A stretch of 64,000 nucleotides of DNA from the NCBI GenBank assembly GCA_029961105.1, contig JASBVO010000009.1, positions 1 through 64,000 of the forward strand. The letters are read 5' to 3'. The stretch comes from Micrococcus sp. Its GTDB lineage: Bacteria > Actinomycetota > Actinomycetes > Actinomycetales > Micrococcaceae. Below, piece by piece: positions 27,001 to 36,048 of this stretch (position 1 is the stretch's first letter; each line of letters starts with the position of its first letter). Both the position numbers and the translations under genes were made by a program. Below the pieces are notes generated by a model. That model was not told where the DNA came from. It saw only the letters and a program-made list of their open reading frames with translations, and did no database searches.

Positions 27001-27653
27001 TCGGCGGAGGTCTCCTCAGCGGCCACGTCGGCAGGCTCGTCATCGGCCGGCTTCTTCTGCGCCGGCTTCTTCGCGGCCGGCCTCTTCGTGGCCGGCTTCT
27101 TGTCTGCGGGCTTGTCGGCGGCCTTGTCAGCGGGCTCGTCATCGGCGGCCTGCGCCGCGTCCGGCTCGTGGTCAACGGCAGGGCCCTCAGGCTGCTCCAT
27201 GGCCTGCGGAACCGGATCCGCATTGGTCCCGGCCGCTGGTGTCTCCGCGTCAGCCGGCATCTCGGGGTCGGCCGGAACCTCGGCATCGGCCGGCGCATCA
27301 GCATCCACGGGCGCCTCGGTGCCGGCCGGGGCCCCCGGGTCGGCGGGAGCCGCGGTCACGGGCGCGTCCTGCTCGGCCGCGTCCGCGGCCGGAGCCTCCG
27401 GGTCGGCGGGAGCCGCGGTCACGGGCGCGTCCTGCTCGGCCGCGTCCGCGGCCGGGACCTCCAGGGCCTCCGTCGCCCCGGCCATCGACTGCTCGTCCGA
27501 TGACGTCCCTGCGGTCCCGACCTCCGCCGCGGCGTCAGGGGCCTCGATGGTGTCAGGGACCCCGGTGCTCTCGGGGTTCTCGATGTCCTGGGCGGTCCCG
27601 GTGGGTTCCGGAAATTCGGTAGATTCCGCGTTGTCTCGTTCGTTGGCTGCCAT
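24021..27653 (-). CDS. rne: RNase E/G family endoribonuclease
   Basis: A 1210-residue endonuclease that starts mRNA decay and matures rRNA. A disordered acidic/Ala-Pro N-terminal arm (about 1-400, with a PAKKP-type basic block near 195-215) precedes the catalytic core: S1 domain with IGNVYLGKVQNVLPSMEAAFVDIG (given here from about residue 478; split by the core), the DNase I-like Mg-binding region IIVIDFIDM (about 788) and the zinc-link CEHCNGRG (about 847). A second disordered arm rich in Ala/Glu/Arg fills about 880-1210. The ATG at 27653 has GGAGG about ten bases upstream. Two arms flanking the core are usual in actinobacteria, where they bind RNA and degradosome partners. The N-terminal arm holds a recent 63-bp duplication. 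Confidence 0.96.
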   Translation of the reverse strand: MAANERDNAESTEFPEPTGTAQDIENPESTGVPDTIEAPDAAAEVGTAGTSSDEQSMAGATEALEVPAADAAEQDAPVTAAPADPEAPAADAAEQDAPVTAAPADPGAPAGTEAPVDADAPADAEVPADPEMPADAETPAAGTNADPVPQAMEQPEGPAVDHEPDAAQAADDEPADKAADKPADKKPATKRPAAKKPAQKKPADDEPADVAAEETSAEPAQADPFAVPADPLALIFQAPDLSAIPPAPSRRRDREDQVSDQDEFDDEGGREDRDVTEDGEDRGDADSEDRSSGSRRSRRRRGRGRSGGGSADRVSGDSGDEETGARERGQDGGQSAAQDGEAADDQPGGEGNGDGSGTRRRRRRRRGDVDMELEGGGGDDPENTVTRVRAPRQSSSTSTGPQGVTSLKGSTRLEAKRQRRRESRSGGRQRRHVITEAEFLARRESVDRKMLVRQREQRIQIAVMEDGVLAEHFVSNTTQDSMIGNVYLGKVQNVLPSMEAAFVDIGRGRNAVLYAGEVNWDAANLEGKARKIENALKSGDSVLVQVTKDPVGHKGARLTSQISLPGRYLVYVPGGSMTGISRKLPDVERSRLKKILKDHLPENAGVIVRTAAEGTSEQELMNDINRLRAQWEGIEAKSRSTKTLAPELLYSEPDLTIKVVRDVFNEDFSGMVVQGPEVWDNIEAYVTYVAPHLLDRLSQWKPEDHGGEDLFASNRIDEQLHKALDRKVYLPSGGSLVIDRTEAMTVVDVNTGKFTGSGGNLEETVTKNNLEAAEEIVRQLRLRDIGGIIVIDFIDMVLESNRDLVLRRLVECLGRDRTKHQVAEVTSLGLVQMTRKRMGTGLVEIFSETCEHCNGRGIIIHDVPVEHRRAHNSHGEPRSGGGGGGGDTNDGGARKSSRSERRRRSRERQAEREREELQEAPTEPQLSPEEEAERKARAEAARAALRNIAAATQHAHEPEAAESERPAKAAEPAQAAEAVEPAQAAEPVGRSGRRRSRRAGSDQGQPVRQEARPGDRAEQAAEGGTDGAEQSAADAAVTGRGRPAEEPSGPTLTIAGETVEVPRGRRAPRRASSQKDLSSLEDALDQRAPKDQEAQKQPEPESAQQPAAAPAEKAPAPASTAQAPTGKAAPVRRRRRAASSDGTSGEIQTVEVTAGSSTGHRFSASVGTPAEGAAAVATGSAGEGAQAPVKAAEPTIIGVGVKAEDIARTE
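27335..27460. repeat. 63-bp tandem duplication in rne
   Basis: Two adjacent 63-bp units (27335-27397 and 27398-27460) are almost identical and in frame, duplicating a 21-residue block of the disordered RNase E N-terminal arm (DAAEQDAPVTAAPADP core). Near-identity points to a recent event. Confidence 0.85.
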
Positions 27654-28100
27654 GGACAGCACCTCCTACCCCGCCGGCACGCCACACTCGCGCCCGCAGG
27701 GCGGCCAGGTCCGTTCCCGGTGGCGTTGCCCCCGATCCGCCGATGCGGTACTCGGGGTGCCGCCGTCGACGGACTCCAGAAAGTCTCAGGTGAACCGGGT
27801 CCCTGGTCTCCGCTGGATGCGGACGCGCAAGGCCGGAACCATCGGACGCCTGCCCGGTCTCACGCGTCGTGACGCGTGCCGGTGACGGCTCTCGCATGGC
27901 CGGGGACGCGCGGTCCGCATCCCTCCGGCCGGACAGTTTCCCTACACTGCCCCAGTCCTGTGCCGCCGGCCCGGAGGCCGTCCGATGGACCCTGCCGATG
28001 GTGTGGCCACCGGTGGGTCACCGATCATTCTCTCACACGACGGTCCAGACCACCGGGATCCCGGGGCCGGATCACGGTGCCGGACTGCTCGGGCCCTACC
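27654..28100. other. 447-base divergent intergenic region between rne and the VKOR gene
   Basis: No gene is seen. It must hold the promoters of both divergent genes. Visible signals are the rne ribosome-binding site (GGAGG, 27663-27667), an 18-bp palindrome (27861-27878) and an AT-richer block with TACACT (27943-27948) that could be a -10 for the rightward gene, without a good -35. Confidence 0.5.
27861..27878. promoter_or_regulatory. 18-bp palindrome in the rne/VKOR divergent region
   Basis: CACGCGTC and GACGCGTG are perfect inverted copies separated by GT. A gap of two bases is too short for an RNA loop, so a dimeric regulator site is more likely than a terminator. No known consensus is recognised. 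Confidence 0.45.
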
Positions 28101-28826
28101 ATGGGTTCCGTGAACTCCCGCGCGGCACAGACATCCGGCACCGGCTCCGGCCGGAGCGACGACGTCGGCATGGAACTCGACCCCAGGACCGGCGACGGCG
28201 ACGCACCCACCGGGAGCGCTGGCGTCGGGGCCGGCGACGACCGCCCGCCGGGCTGGTACGCACGCGGGCTGGGAACGGCCTGGATGCTGCTCGTCACCGG
28301 ACTGGGGGGAATGTACGGGGCGGTCGTGCTGGTGGCCGAACGGGTCATGCTCTGGAACGATCCCAGCCACATCACCAGCTGCGACATCAACCCCTGGGCC
28401 TCCTGCGGCGAGGTGATGAAGACCTGGCAGTCCCAGCTGTTCGGCTTCCCGAACCAGTTCATCGGCCTGGTGGCCTTCTCCATCATCATCACCATCGCCA
28501 TGGCCCTGTTCGCCGGGGCCCGGTTCCGGCGCTGGTTCTGGATCGGCATGAACGTCGGCGTGTTCCTCGGCTTCGCGTTCTGCGTGTGGCTGTGGAGCCA
28601 GGCCGTCTACGAGATCAACATCCTGTGCTTGTACTGCATGGTGGTCTGGGCGATGATGATCCCCATGTTCGTGCTGCTCACCTCGCGCAACCTGCAGCAC
28701 GGGGTGATCCCCGCGCCGGCCGGGGTGCGGAGGTTCGCCGCCGAGTGGTCCTGGCCGGTCATCGCCCTGCTCTACGTGGGCGTGCTGGCCTCGATCATGC
28801 TGCGGTTCTCCAACGCCTTCTTCTAG
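28101..28826 (+). CDS. Vitamin K epoxide reductase (VKOR) family membrane protein
   Basis: A 241-residue protein with five predicted helices. The disulfide-relay cysteines are CDINPWASCGEV (loop pair) and the active-site CLYC in INILCLYCMVVW. Bacterial VKOR re-oxidises DsbA-like proteins using quinone, so it drives disulfide formation outside the membrane. No thioredoxin domain is fused, so a separate partner is needed; the Rv2466c-like protein in this window is cytoplasmic and unlikely to be it. The ATG at 28101 begins an acidic disordered N-terminus; a GTG at 28110 is a possible alternative. Confidence 0.93.
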   Translation: MGSVNSRAAQTSGTGSGRSDDVGMELDPRTGDGDAPTGSAGVGAGDDRPPGWYARGLGTAWMLLVTGLGGMYGAVVLVAERVMLWNDPSHITSCDINPWASCGEVMKTWQSQLFGFPNQFIGLVAFSIIITIAMALFAGARFRRWFWIGMNVGVFLGFAFCVWLWSQAVYEINILCLYCMVVWAMMIPMFVLLTSRNLQHGVIPAPAGVRRFAAEWSWPVIALLYVGVLASIMLRFSNAFF

Positions 28827-28833
28827 GCCCCTT

Positions 28834-29370
28834 CTAGCCCTCGTCCCGGACGGCGAGCAGGGTGACCAGGTCCGTCCGCATCGTCGCCGGGTCCGCCTCG
28901 GGGCTGGGCTCGGTCACGTAGATCTCCCAGAAGGGCAGCCCCGGCTGGTGGCCGGAGTCCGCGACGGCCTGCATGAACCGGCCCCAGGCCTCCGCGAGCC
29001 CGTCATAGGAACCGAGGTGGGAGATGATGGCGATCCTTCCACCCGGCAGCCGCGACGGGGTCAGGGTCAGGCCCGTGTCCGCGGTCGTCGCCTCGGTGAG
29101 CGGACGGTCCACCGGGATGCCCACCTCGAAGTCCACCGTCTCCGTGGGCATCCGGGTGTGCAGCGCGAAGGCCGGACCCACCGGCTGGATGCCCAGCTCC
29201 CCCAACGCGGGGAACAGCGCGGTGAAGGTGGAGTCGAAGATCTCCGCCATCCGGTCCATCGGATAGTCCGTGGCCACGTTGACCACGGTGGGAACCTCCG
29301 GGGCGTCCAGGACGGTGAGCTCGCGGTAGGGGCCACCAAGGAAGTACGGGGCATCAAGCTGGGTGCTCAT
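28834..29370 (-). CDS. GyrI-like effector-binding domain protein
   Basis: A 178-residue stand-alone SOUL/GyrI-like domain (the effector-binding module found at the end of AraC/BmrR regulators). Typical features are the tandem beta-alpha-beta-beta halves, seen as FALHTRMPTETVDFEVGIPV and GGRIAIISHLGSYDGLAEAWGRF (short quotes from two halves), and the WEIYVTEP end. No DNA-binding domain is attached, so it may bind small hydrophobic compounds or modulate another protein. It is convergent with the VKOR gene, with only seven bases between stops. Confidence 0.88.
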   Translation of the reverse strand: MSTQLDAPYFLGGPYRELTVLDAPEVPTVVNVATDYPMDRMAEIFDSTFTALFPALGELGIQPVGPAFALHTRMPTETVDFEVGIPVDRPLTEATTADTGLTLTPSRLPGGRIAIISHLGSYDGLAEAWGRFMQAVADSGHQPGLPFWEIYVTEPSPEADPATMRTDLVTLLAVRDEG

Positions 29371-29444
29371 GGGCCGATCCTAGGGACCCGGGCGGCAGCG
29401 CGACTACTCCGTATCTGCCGGGCCCGCGAGCGGGGAGAGAGGCA

Positions 29445-29460
29445 GGGGCGACCGCGCCCC
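29445..29460 (-). terminator. Short hairpin after ndk
   Basis: A 6-bp GC stem (GGGGCG/CGCCCC) with a 4-base loop lies 13 bases beyond the ndk stop codon. It is a plausible but short terminator. Confidence 0.35.
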
Positions 29461-29472
29461 CCGGAGGATCAA

Positions 29473-29895
29473 TCAGGCGAACCAGATCTCCAGTTCGCGC
29501 TCGGCGGAGAGCGTGGAGTCCGAGCCGTGGACCAGGTTCTTCTGCACGGACTCGCCCCAGTCCCGGCCCAGGTCGCCGCGGATGGTGCCCGGGGCGGCGG
29601 TGGTCGGCTCGGTGGTGCCGGCCAGGGAGCGGAAGCCCTCGATGACCCGATGGCCCTGGACCCGCACGGCCACGACGGGGCCCGATCCCATGAACTCCAC
29701 GAGCGGCTCGAAGAACGGTTTGCCCTCGTGCTCCTCGTAGTGCCGGACCAGCATCTCGCGGGTGGGCACCAGCATCTTCAGGTCGGTGATGACGTACCCC
29801 TTGGCCTCGATGCGGGCCAGGATCTCTCCGGTGAGGTTGCGGGCAACGCCGTCCGGCTTGACGAGGACGAGGGTCTCTTCGATGGGAGTGGTCAC
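29473..29895 (-). CDS. ndk: Nucleoside-diphosphate kinase
   Basis: A 140-residue enzyme transferring gamma-phosphate between nucleoside tri- and diphosphates. TLVLVKPDGVARNL opens the fold and the phosphohistidine is seen in NLVHGSDS (H123). The start lies 16 bases after AAGGAGC. Last gene of ileS-folC-DUF4233-ndk, a conserved actinobacterial order; a 160-base gap separates it from the DUF4233 gene. Confidence 0.97.
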   Translation of the reverse strand: MTTPIEETLVLVKPDGVARNLTGEILARIEAKGYVITDLKMLVPTREMLVRHYEEHEGKPFFEPLVEFMGSGPVVAVRVQGHRVIEGFRSLAGTTEPTTAAPGTIRGDLGRDWGESVQKNLVHGSDSTLSAERELEIWFA

Positions 29896-30057
29896 AATCG
29901 CTCCTTGGATTCGGTCATGGACATCGGCAGCGGCCGGCCCGGAAGCCCGTGCCGGCCATCAGGTCAACCCTAACGGCACGCCGGGAGGGTCACGCACGCG
30001 CAGCGGGCACGGAGCGGGCACGTGCGGAGCCCGATGGCGCCCCGGCGCCCGGCCCGG

Positions 30058-30540
30058 TCACCCGGCCGTGCCGGCGTCCGGATGCTCAGCGCGCCACCGG
30101 GCCTCCGCCTCGGCCCGTCTCCGGTTCTCCCGGTCGATCTGACCGCCCTTGGTGACGGCGTACCACCAGGCGAGGCCGAAGCCGATCCCCACGATCAGCA
30201 TCGTGTACTCCAGGAACGCCCCGAACAGCAGCAGCACCTGGAGGCCCCAGCCGATCCAGATGCCCACCGGCTTGCGCACCAGCGCGCAGGTCAGGACGGC
30301 GACGACGGCCAGCGCCAGGGAGAGCCCCAGGATCCACGCGGCGATGGGCTCGCCCCGGTGGATCCCGAACAGGGCCAGTCCGAAGAACACCAGGACGAGG
30401 GCCTCCATGACGAGCACCGCAGAGGTGAAGGTCGCGCGGATGGAGCGCGCTTTCCTCTCCTGGCCAGGCGTCCACTCCCGCTGTGCCTTCGTCTCCCGGG
30501 CCGTCCGCCAGGACTCGCGGCCGGGCTGCTGGTCACTCAT
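30058..30540 (-). CDS. DUF4233 membrane protein
   Basis: A 160-residue protein with four membrane helices, starting with LVMEALVLVFFGLALFG after a charged N-terminus. It matches the DUF4233 family, which almost always follows folC in actinobacteria. The start overlaps the folC stop by four bases. The C-terminus is a charged helix rich in Arg/Glu/Ala. Function unknown; linkage suggests an envelope or folate-related role, which is inference. Confidence 0.92.
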   Translation of the reverse strand: MSDQQPGRESWRTARETKAQREWTPGQERKARSIRATFTSAVLVMEALVLVFFGLALFGIHRGEPIAAWILGLSLALAVVAVLTCALVRKPVGIWIGWGLQVLLLFGAFLEYTMLIVGIGFGLAWWYAVTKGGQIDRENRRRAEAEARWRAEHPDAGTAG

Positions 30541-32243
30541 GGCGTGGTCCCCCGGTCCTCCGCGTCGCCCTCGGCGCGCGGATCGTTCAGCCCATAGGTG
30601 TCATCGGCGACGTCGTCCTCGTCCTGGCGTGCTCCAGCGCCGGCGGCCGGGTCGTTCAGGCCGTAGGTGTCGTCGAGGACGGGGTCCTCCTTCCCGCCCT
30701 CCTCGTCGCCGTCATCCTCGGCGAAGATGTCCTCGTCGTCCTCGTCGTCGTCAAGGCCGTCGCCGAGCTCCAGGCCCAGCTCCGAGAACACCTCGACGCC
30801 GGGCGCGACTGGCACCACACCCGGGGCCCCGGGCATCGCGGACTCGGCCGCGGGAGCCCCCAGCAGCTCGCGCACCTCGGCCACCAGGGTGATGGACCCG
30901 GTGACGAGCACGCCGCCGCCGGTGCCGGCACCGGCGCCCTCCGTGGCCTCGGCCCGGCCCACGGCCCACTCCAGGGCGTCCAGGATGGACTCGGTGGCGT
31001 GGATGTCCTCCTCGGGCCAGCCGGCGTCCAGCGCGGTCTGGGCCAGTTCGCCCGCCGGGATCGCCCGCGGCGACGCCGACTGGGTCAGGCACAGGTCCTC
31101 GACCAGGTCCCCGAACTGCCGGTACAGCACCGTGAGCATCTCCAGGGCGTCCTTCTCCTGCAGGATGCCCACCACGAGCACGAGTCTCTCGAAGCCGAAG
31201 GCCTCCTGCATCGCCTTCGCGGTCGCGGTGATGCCGGCGGGGTTGTGAGCGGCATCGACCACGAGGGTCGGCGCGGTGCGCACCACCTCGAGCCGGCCCG
31301 GCGTGGACACGGCGGCCACGCCCTGCTGCAGCAGTTCGGACTCCAGCTCCTTCTCGCCGCCGAAGAACGCCTCCAGTGCCGCCACGGCCACGGCCAGGTT
31401 CTCGGCCTGGTGCTCGCCGTGCAGCGGCAGGGTCAGCTCCGGGTATCGCCCGGCGATGCCCTGCACGGTGACCTGCTGGCCGCCGACCGCCACGGAGCGG
31501 GACTCCACGCCGAAGTCCACCCCCTCGAAGCGGAAGGGGGCGTCCACGGCGCGCGCCGCGTCCAGCAGCACCTGCGCGGCGTCCGGGTCCTGCGCGGCGG
31601 AGACCAGGAAGCCGCCGGGCTTGATGATCCCGGCCTTCTCCTGCGCGATCTCGGCGGGCGTGTCCCCGAGCAGGTCGGTGTGGTCCGCGGAGATCGGCGT
31701 CACCACGGACACCACGCCGTCGGCCACGTTGGTCGCATCGGTGATGCCGCCCAGGCCCACCTCGAGCACCACCACGTCCACCGGCTCGTCCGCGAACACG
31801 GCGAAGCCGAGGATGGTCACGCACTCGAAGTAGGTCAGCGGGTTCTCCCCCGCCTCGGTCAGCTCGGCGTCGACCACCCGGATCATCGGCAGGATCTCGT
31901 TCCAGATCCGCACGAAGGTCTCGTCCGGAACCGGGGCGCCGTCGATGCTGATCCGCTCGGTCACCCTCGTCAGGTGCGGCGAGGTGTACCGGCCGGTCCG
32001 CAGCCCGTAGGCGCGCAGCACCGACTCGATGATCCGGGCGGTGGAGGTCTTGCCGTTGGTCCCGGTCAGGTGGATGACCGGCGCGGCCTTCTGCGGTTCA
32101 CCGAGCAGGTCCATGGCCCGCCACAGCGGGGCCATGCGCGGTTCCATCTTGTTCTCCGGGGCCCGCGCGAGCAGGTCCCGGTACACGGCCTCGACGGTCT
32201 GCGGCGCCTCGCCCGTGGCGCCGGGAGCACCCGCCGCGCTCAC
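30537..32243 (-). CDS. folC: Bifunctional folylpolyglutamate / dihydrofolate synthase with acidic tail
   Basis: A 568-residue Mur-ligase-type enzyme adding glutamate to (dihydro)folates. The ATP loop is [13 protein letters not shown] (about residues 58-70); folate-site and ligase features follow ([27 protein letters not shown]-like [22 protein letters not shown]). The usual protein ends near residue 470; here an acidic tail of about 90 residues follows, containing the nonapeptide DDTYGLNDP twice. The start overlaps the ileS stop by four bases (ATGA). Position between ileS and DUF4233 is conserved. Confidence 0.94.
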   Translation of the reverse strand: MSAAGAPGATGEAPQTVEAVYRDLLARAPENKMEPRMAPLWRAMDLLGEPQKAAPVIHLTGTNGKTSTARIIESVLRAYGLRTGRYTSPHLTRVTERISIDGAPVPDETFVRIWNEILPMIRVVDAELTEAGENPLTYFECVTILGFAVFADEPVDVVVLEVGLGGITDATNVADGVVSVVTPISADHTDLLGDTPAEIAQEKAGIIKPGGFLVSAAQDPDAAQVLLDAARAVDAPFRFEGVDFGVESRSVAVGGQQVTVQGIAGRYPELTLPLHGEHQAENLAVAVAALEAFFGGEKELESELLQQGVAAVSTPGRLEVVRTAPTLVVDAAHNPAGITATAKAMQEAFGFERLVLVVGILQEKDALEMLTVLYRQFGDLVEDLCLTQSASPRAIPAGELAQTALDAGWPEEDIHATESILDALEWAVGRAEATEGAGAGTGGGVLVTGSITLVAEVRELLGAPAAESAMPGAPGVVPVAPGVEVFSELGLELGDGLDDDEDDEDIFAEDDGDEEGGKEDPVLDDTYGLNDPAAGAGARQDEDDVADDTYGLNDPRAEGDAEDRGTTP

Positions 32244-35200
32244 GACTCGCTCCCAGCGGTCACGGCCCCGGCCACCGCGCCCGTCTCGGCGGCGGCCCGG
32301 GCGACCGCCACCTGGACGGTCCGGGTCGCGTCCTCGGCCGGATCCCGGCGCGGGTCCTCCACGCCGGAGTCCTCCAGCGACAGCTCCACGGTCAGGGTCT
32401 CCCCGCAGACCAGGTCCCGGTGGGCGTCCACGGCCTGCACGACGGCGGCCGGGCCGGTGATCACGGTCCGCACCCGGTCCGAGACGTCCAGCCCGGCGTC
32501 CTTGCGGGCCGCCTGCACGGCGCGGATCACGTCGCGCGCCGTGCCCTCGGCGGCCAGGTCCGCGGGCACGGAGGTGTCCAGGACCAGGAAGCCGCCGGGC
32601 ACCACGGCGACGGCGCGCTCGTCGGCGGCGCCGCCGTCGTCGTTGCCGCCGTCCGCAGCGCCGGCACCGGGGGCGCCCACGGTGGTCTGCAGGGAGTACT
32701 CCCCCTCGGCCAGCTCGATGCCGCCCGCCACCACGGCGCCGTCCTCGGCGACCGACCAGTCACCGGACTTGGCCGCCTTGATGACGGCCTGGACCTGCTT
32801 GCCCAGCCGCGGGCCCGCGGCCCGGGCGTTGACCGCCAGGGACTGGCTGATGCCGTAGTCCGCGGCGGAGACCTCGGCGGCATCCCGCAGGTCCACGGAC
32901 TTCAGGTTCAGCTCGTCCCGGATGATGTCCGCATAGGCGCCCTCCAGCCCGGCGGCATCGGGCACGACGACGGTCAGGGACCGCAGCGGCAGGCGCACCC
33001 GCCGCTTGGCCCCCTTGCGCAGGGAGGAACCGGCGGAGGCGATGCGGCGCACCGCCTCCATCCGCTCCACCAGCTGCTCGGCCTCCTCGCGCGAGGCGAA
33101 GCCGGACAGGAAGGGGGCCGGGTCCGGGTAGTCGGTCAGGTGCACCGACCGGCCGCCGGTCAGCCCGCGCCAGATCTCCTCGGCCACCAGCGGCATCAGG
33201 GGCGCGGCGGCGCGGCAGAACGCCTCGAGGCAGGTGTACAGCACGTCGAGGGCCTGGGTGTCCTCGTCGAAGAACCGCTGGCGGGAGCGGCGCACGTACC
33301 AGTTGGTCATGGTGTCCATGTAGACGCGCAGGGCGTCCGTGGCGTCGGAGACCTCGTAGGCGTCCAGCCCGGCCTTGACCTCGGTGAGCATCCTCGCGGT
33401 GGCGGCCAGGACGTACTGGTCCAGCGGGTCGGTGGACTCGTACCGGGCCTGGGCGCGGTAGCCCTCCGGCCGGTGGCCGCCGTCGACGGCCGAGTTGGCG
33501 TAGAGGCTGAAGAAGTGCCAGACGTTCCAGGCCGGCAGCAGCACCTGGCGGGTGCCCTCGCGGATGCCCTCCTCCGTGACGACGAGGTTGCCGCCGCGCA
33601 GGATCGGGGAGGCCATGAGGAACCAGCGCATCGCGTCGGAGCCGTCGCGGTCCAGGACCTCGGAGACGTCCGGGTAGTTCTTCAGGGACTTGGACATCTT
33701 CTGCCCGTCCGAGCCGAGCACGATCCCGTGGCTGATGACGTTGGAGAACGCCGGCCGGTCGAACAGCGCCGTGGCCAGCACGTGCATGGTGTAGAACCAG
33801 CCGCGAGTCTGGCCGATGTACTCCACGATGAAGTCGGCCGGGTTATGGGTGTCGAACCACTCCTGCACGGCCCCGTCCTCGGCGAACGGATAGTGCACCT
33901 GGGCGTACGGCATCGAGCCGGAGTCGAACCAGACGTCCAGCACGTCCTCCACTCGGCGCATCGTCGCCCCGGCCGCGGCGGCCTCGGGATCGGGGTGCGG
34001 TCGGGTCAGGTTGTCGATCCACGGCCGGTGCAGGTCCACCTCGCCGGCGGCGTTGCGCGGCAGCTCGCCGAAGGCCTCCTGGAGCTCGGCCAGCGAGCCG
34101 TAGACCTCCTGGCGCGGGTAGTCCGGGTGGTCGGACTCCCACACGGGGATGGGGGAACCCCAGTACCGGTTGCGGGAGATCGACCAGTCGCGGGCGTTCT
34201 CCAGCCACTTGCCGAACTGGCCGTGCTTGACGTTCTCCGGGATCCAGGTGATCTGCTCGTTGAGCTCCACCATCCGGTCCTTGAAGCTCGTCACGGAGAC
34301 GTACCAGGAGGTGATGGCGCGGTAGATCAGCGGGGTGCGGCAGCGCCAGCAGTGCGGGTAGGAGTGCTCGTAGGAGGCCTCCCTCACCAGCTTCCCGGCC
34401 GCGCGCAGGGCCCGGATGATGGTCCGGTTCGCCTCGAACACCTGCACGCCGGCGATGTCCTTGAGCACTCCCCCGCCGCGGGACTCATCCCCGAAGAGCG
34501 GCAGGAACCTCGCCCCGGAGTCCACGGAGAGGATCACCGGGATGCCGTTGGCCTCGCAGACGCGCTGGTCGTCCTCGCCGTAGGCCGGGGCCTGGTGGAC
34601 CACTCCGGTGCCGTCGTCCGTGGTGACGTAGTCGTCCACCAGGACGCGCCAGGCACGCTCGGTGCCGTAGGCCTCGGTATCGGCGAAGTAGGTGAACAGC
34701 GGCTCGTAGGCCAGCCCGCCCAGCCGGGACCCCAAGTAGGTGGCCGTGACCGCCTCGGTGATCGCGCCGGCGTCGGGGTAGCCCAGCTCCTTGGCGTGCG
34801 CCCCGAGCAGGTCCTGGGCCAGCAGGTACCGGTGGCCGGCCACGTCCGGCTCCGCGTCCGGACCGGCCGGGACCACCGCGTAGGTGATCTCCGGCCCCAC
34901 GACGAGCGCCGCGTTGGTCGGCAGGGTCCAGGGCGTGGTGGTCCAGGCGAGCACCCGCACGCCGATGAGCTCGGCGGCCAGCGCCGCGTCCGCGCCGCCG
35001 GCGGGCACCAGCGCCGGGTCCTCGGGCAATCCGGTGACCGGGAACGCCACGGTGACCGAGGGGTCCTGGCGGGACTTGTAGACGTCCTCGTCCATGCGCA
35101 GCTCGTGGTTGGACAGCGGGGTCTCGTCCTGCCAGCAGTAGGGCAGCACGCGGAAGCCGCGGTAGGTCAGTCCCTTGTCGTGCAGGGTCTTGAAGGCCCA

Positions 35201-35734
35201 GAGCACGGACTCCATGAACTCGGGGTTCAGGGTCTTGTAGTCGTTCTCGAAGTCCACCCAGCGGGCCTGCCGGTTGACGTAGTCCTTCCACTCCTCGGTG
35301 TACTTCAGCACGGAGGCCCGGCAGGCGTCGTTGAACGTGTCGATGCCCATGGCCTCGATCTGCGCCTTGTCCGTCATGCCCAGCTGCTTCATCGCCTCGA
35401 GCTCGGCGGGCAGCCCGTGGGTGTCCCAGCCGAAGCGGCGCTCCACGCGGCGGCCCTGCTGGGTCTGGTAGCGGGCCACCAGGTCCTTGACGTAACCGGT
35501 GAGCAGGTGGCCGTAGTGCGGCAGCCCGTTGGCGAAGGGCGGGCCGTCGTAGAAGACGAACTCGTTCGGGGTGCCGTCCTCGTTCTGGGCGGGACGGTGG
35601 TCGATGGAGGCCTGGAAGGTGCCGTCCTGCTCCCAGTACTGCAGGATGCGCTCCTCGATCTCGGGGAAGCGCGGCGAGGCCGGGGTGCTGTTCTGGGACT
35701 CCGCGTTCGGGTCGGAACTGGCGAGGGGGTACAC
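32240..35734 (-). CDS. ileS: Isoleucyl-tRNA synthetase
   Basis: A class I synthetase of 1164 residues (from the GTG at 35734). The HIGH-type motif is [11 protein letters not shown] and the KMSKS motif is [10 protein letters not shown]; an editing domain lies between (about 200-390). The C-terminal arrangement and length suit the eukaryote-like type, which is less sensitive to mupirocin; resistance is inference. The GTG is preferred because it starts at VYPLASSD, resembling relatives, and has AAGGA ten bases upstream; a TTG at 35785 would add 17 residues. Translation start is buried in a hairpin of the T-box leader. First gene of ileS-folC-DUF4233. Confidence 0.95.
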   Translation of the reverse strand: MYPLASSDPNAESQNSTPASPRFPEIEERILQYWEQDGTFQASIDHRPAQNEDGTPNEFVFYDGPPFANGLPHYGHLLTGYVKDLVARYQTQQGRRVERRFGWDTHGLPAELEAMKQLGMTDKAQIEAMGIDTFNDACRASVLKYTEEWKDYVNRQARWVDFENDYKTLNPEFMESVLWAFKTLHDKGLTYRGFRVLPYCWQDETPLSNHELRMDEDVYKSRQDPSVTVAFPVTGLPEDPALVPAGGADAALAAELIGVRVLAWTTTPWTLPTNAALVVGPEITYAVVPAGPDAEPDVAGHRYLLAQDLLGAHAKELGYPDAGAITEAVTATYLGSRLGGLAYEPLFTYFADTEAYGTERAWRVLVDDYVTTDDGTGVVHQAPAYGEDDQRVCEANGIPVILSVDSGARFLPLFGDESRGGGVLKDIAGVQVFEANRTIIRALRAAGKLVREASYEHSYPHCWRCRTPLIYRAITSWYVSVTSFKDRMVELNEQITWIPENVKHGQFGKWLENARDWSISRNRYWGSPIPVWESDHPDYPRQEVYGSLAELQEAFGELPRNAAGEVDLHRPWIDNLTRPHPDPEAAAAGATMRRVEDVLDVWFDSGSMPYAQVHYPFAEDGAVQEWFDTHNPADFIVEYIGQTRGWFYTMHVLATALFDRPAFSNVISHGIVLGSDGQKMSKSLKNYPDVSEVLDRDGSDAMRWFLMASPILRGGNLVVTEEGIREGTRQVLLPAWNVWHFFSLYANSAVDGGHRPEGYRAQARYESTDPLDQYVLAATARMLTEVKAGLDAYEVSDATDALRVYMDTMTNWYVRRSRQRFFDEDTQALDVLYTCLEAFCRAAAPLMPLVAEEIWRGLTGGRSVHLTDYPDPAPFLSGFASREEAEQLVERMEAVRRIASAGSSLRKGAKRRVRLPLRSLTVVVPDAAGLEGAYADIIRDELNLKSVDLRDAAEVSAADYGISQSLAVNARAAGPRLGKQVQAVIKAAKSGDWSVAEDGAVVAGGIELAEGEYSLQTTVGAPGAGAADGGNDDGGAADERAVAVVPGGFLVLDTSVPADLAAEGTARDVIRAVQAARKDAGLDVSDRVRTVITGPAAVVQAVDAHRDLVCGETLTVELSLEDSGVEDPRRDPAEDATRTVQVAVARAAAETGAVAGAVTAGSES

Positions 35735-35742
35735 GGTGTGGC

Positions 35743-36048
35743 CGTCCTTGTCTCGACGTGGGCTGCGTTCTGCTGCTGTCTGCAAGGACGCCTGGCCTTC
35801 TCCGGGGTGCCCCGGGGACGACGGCGGCGCGGTACCACCCTGCTTGCCGTCCCGTTCCGGCGGGGCCGCCGCCGGCTGCTGCCGGCGGTGAACCGCGCGG
35901 GCGGTGGACGACCGCTCGAGACTGCTGTGACGGGCATACCCGTCCGGTTCTACTGGGGCCGTGGCCGCGCCCGGTGTGGACCGGGGTCCGCGGGCGGCAT
36001 CACGTGCCTGTTCTTCCGGAAGCTCACCGGTGATGGCCGGGTCAGTGC
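35743..36048 (-). promoter_or_regulatory. T-box riboswitch (isoleucine) controlling ileS translation
   Basis: The minus strand carries the exact T-box sequence AGGGTGGTACCGCG (35828-35841), whose TGGT would pair with the tRNA 3' end (A)CCA. Upstream lies a very short Stem I with the isoleucine specifier ATC (36032-36034), then ACCGGTGAGCTTCCGG, the pattern of actinobacterial ultrashort Stem I T-boxes. An antisequestrator helix (GGGACGGC with GCCGTCgtCCC) flanks the T-box. Downstream, CGTCCTTG (35783-35790) pairs perfectly with CAAGGACG (35743-35750), hiding the AAGGA ribosome-binding site. No terminator T-tract exists, so control is translational. Uncharged tRNA-Ile would free the start. Identity is firm; the detailed fold is inferred. 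Confidence 0.88.
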
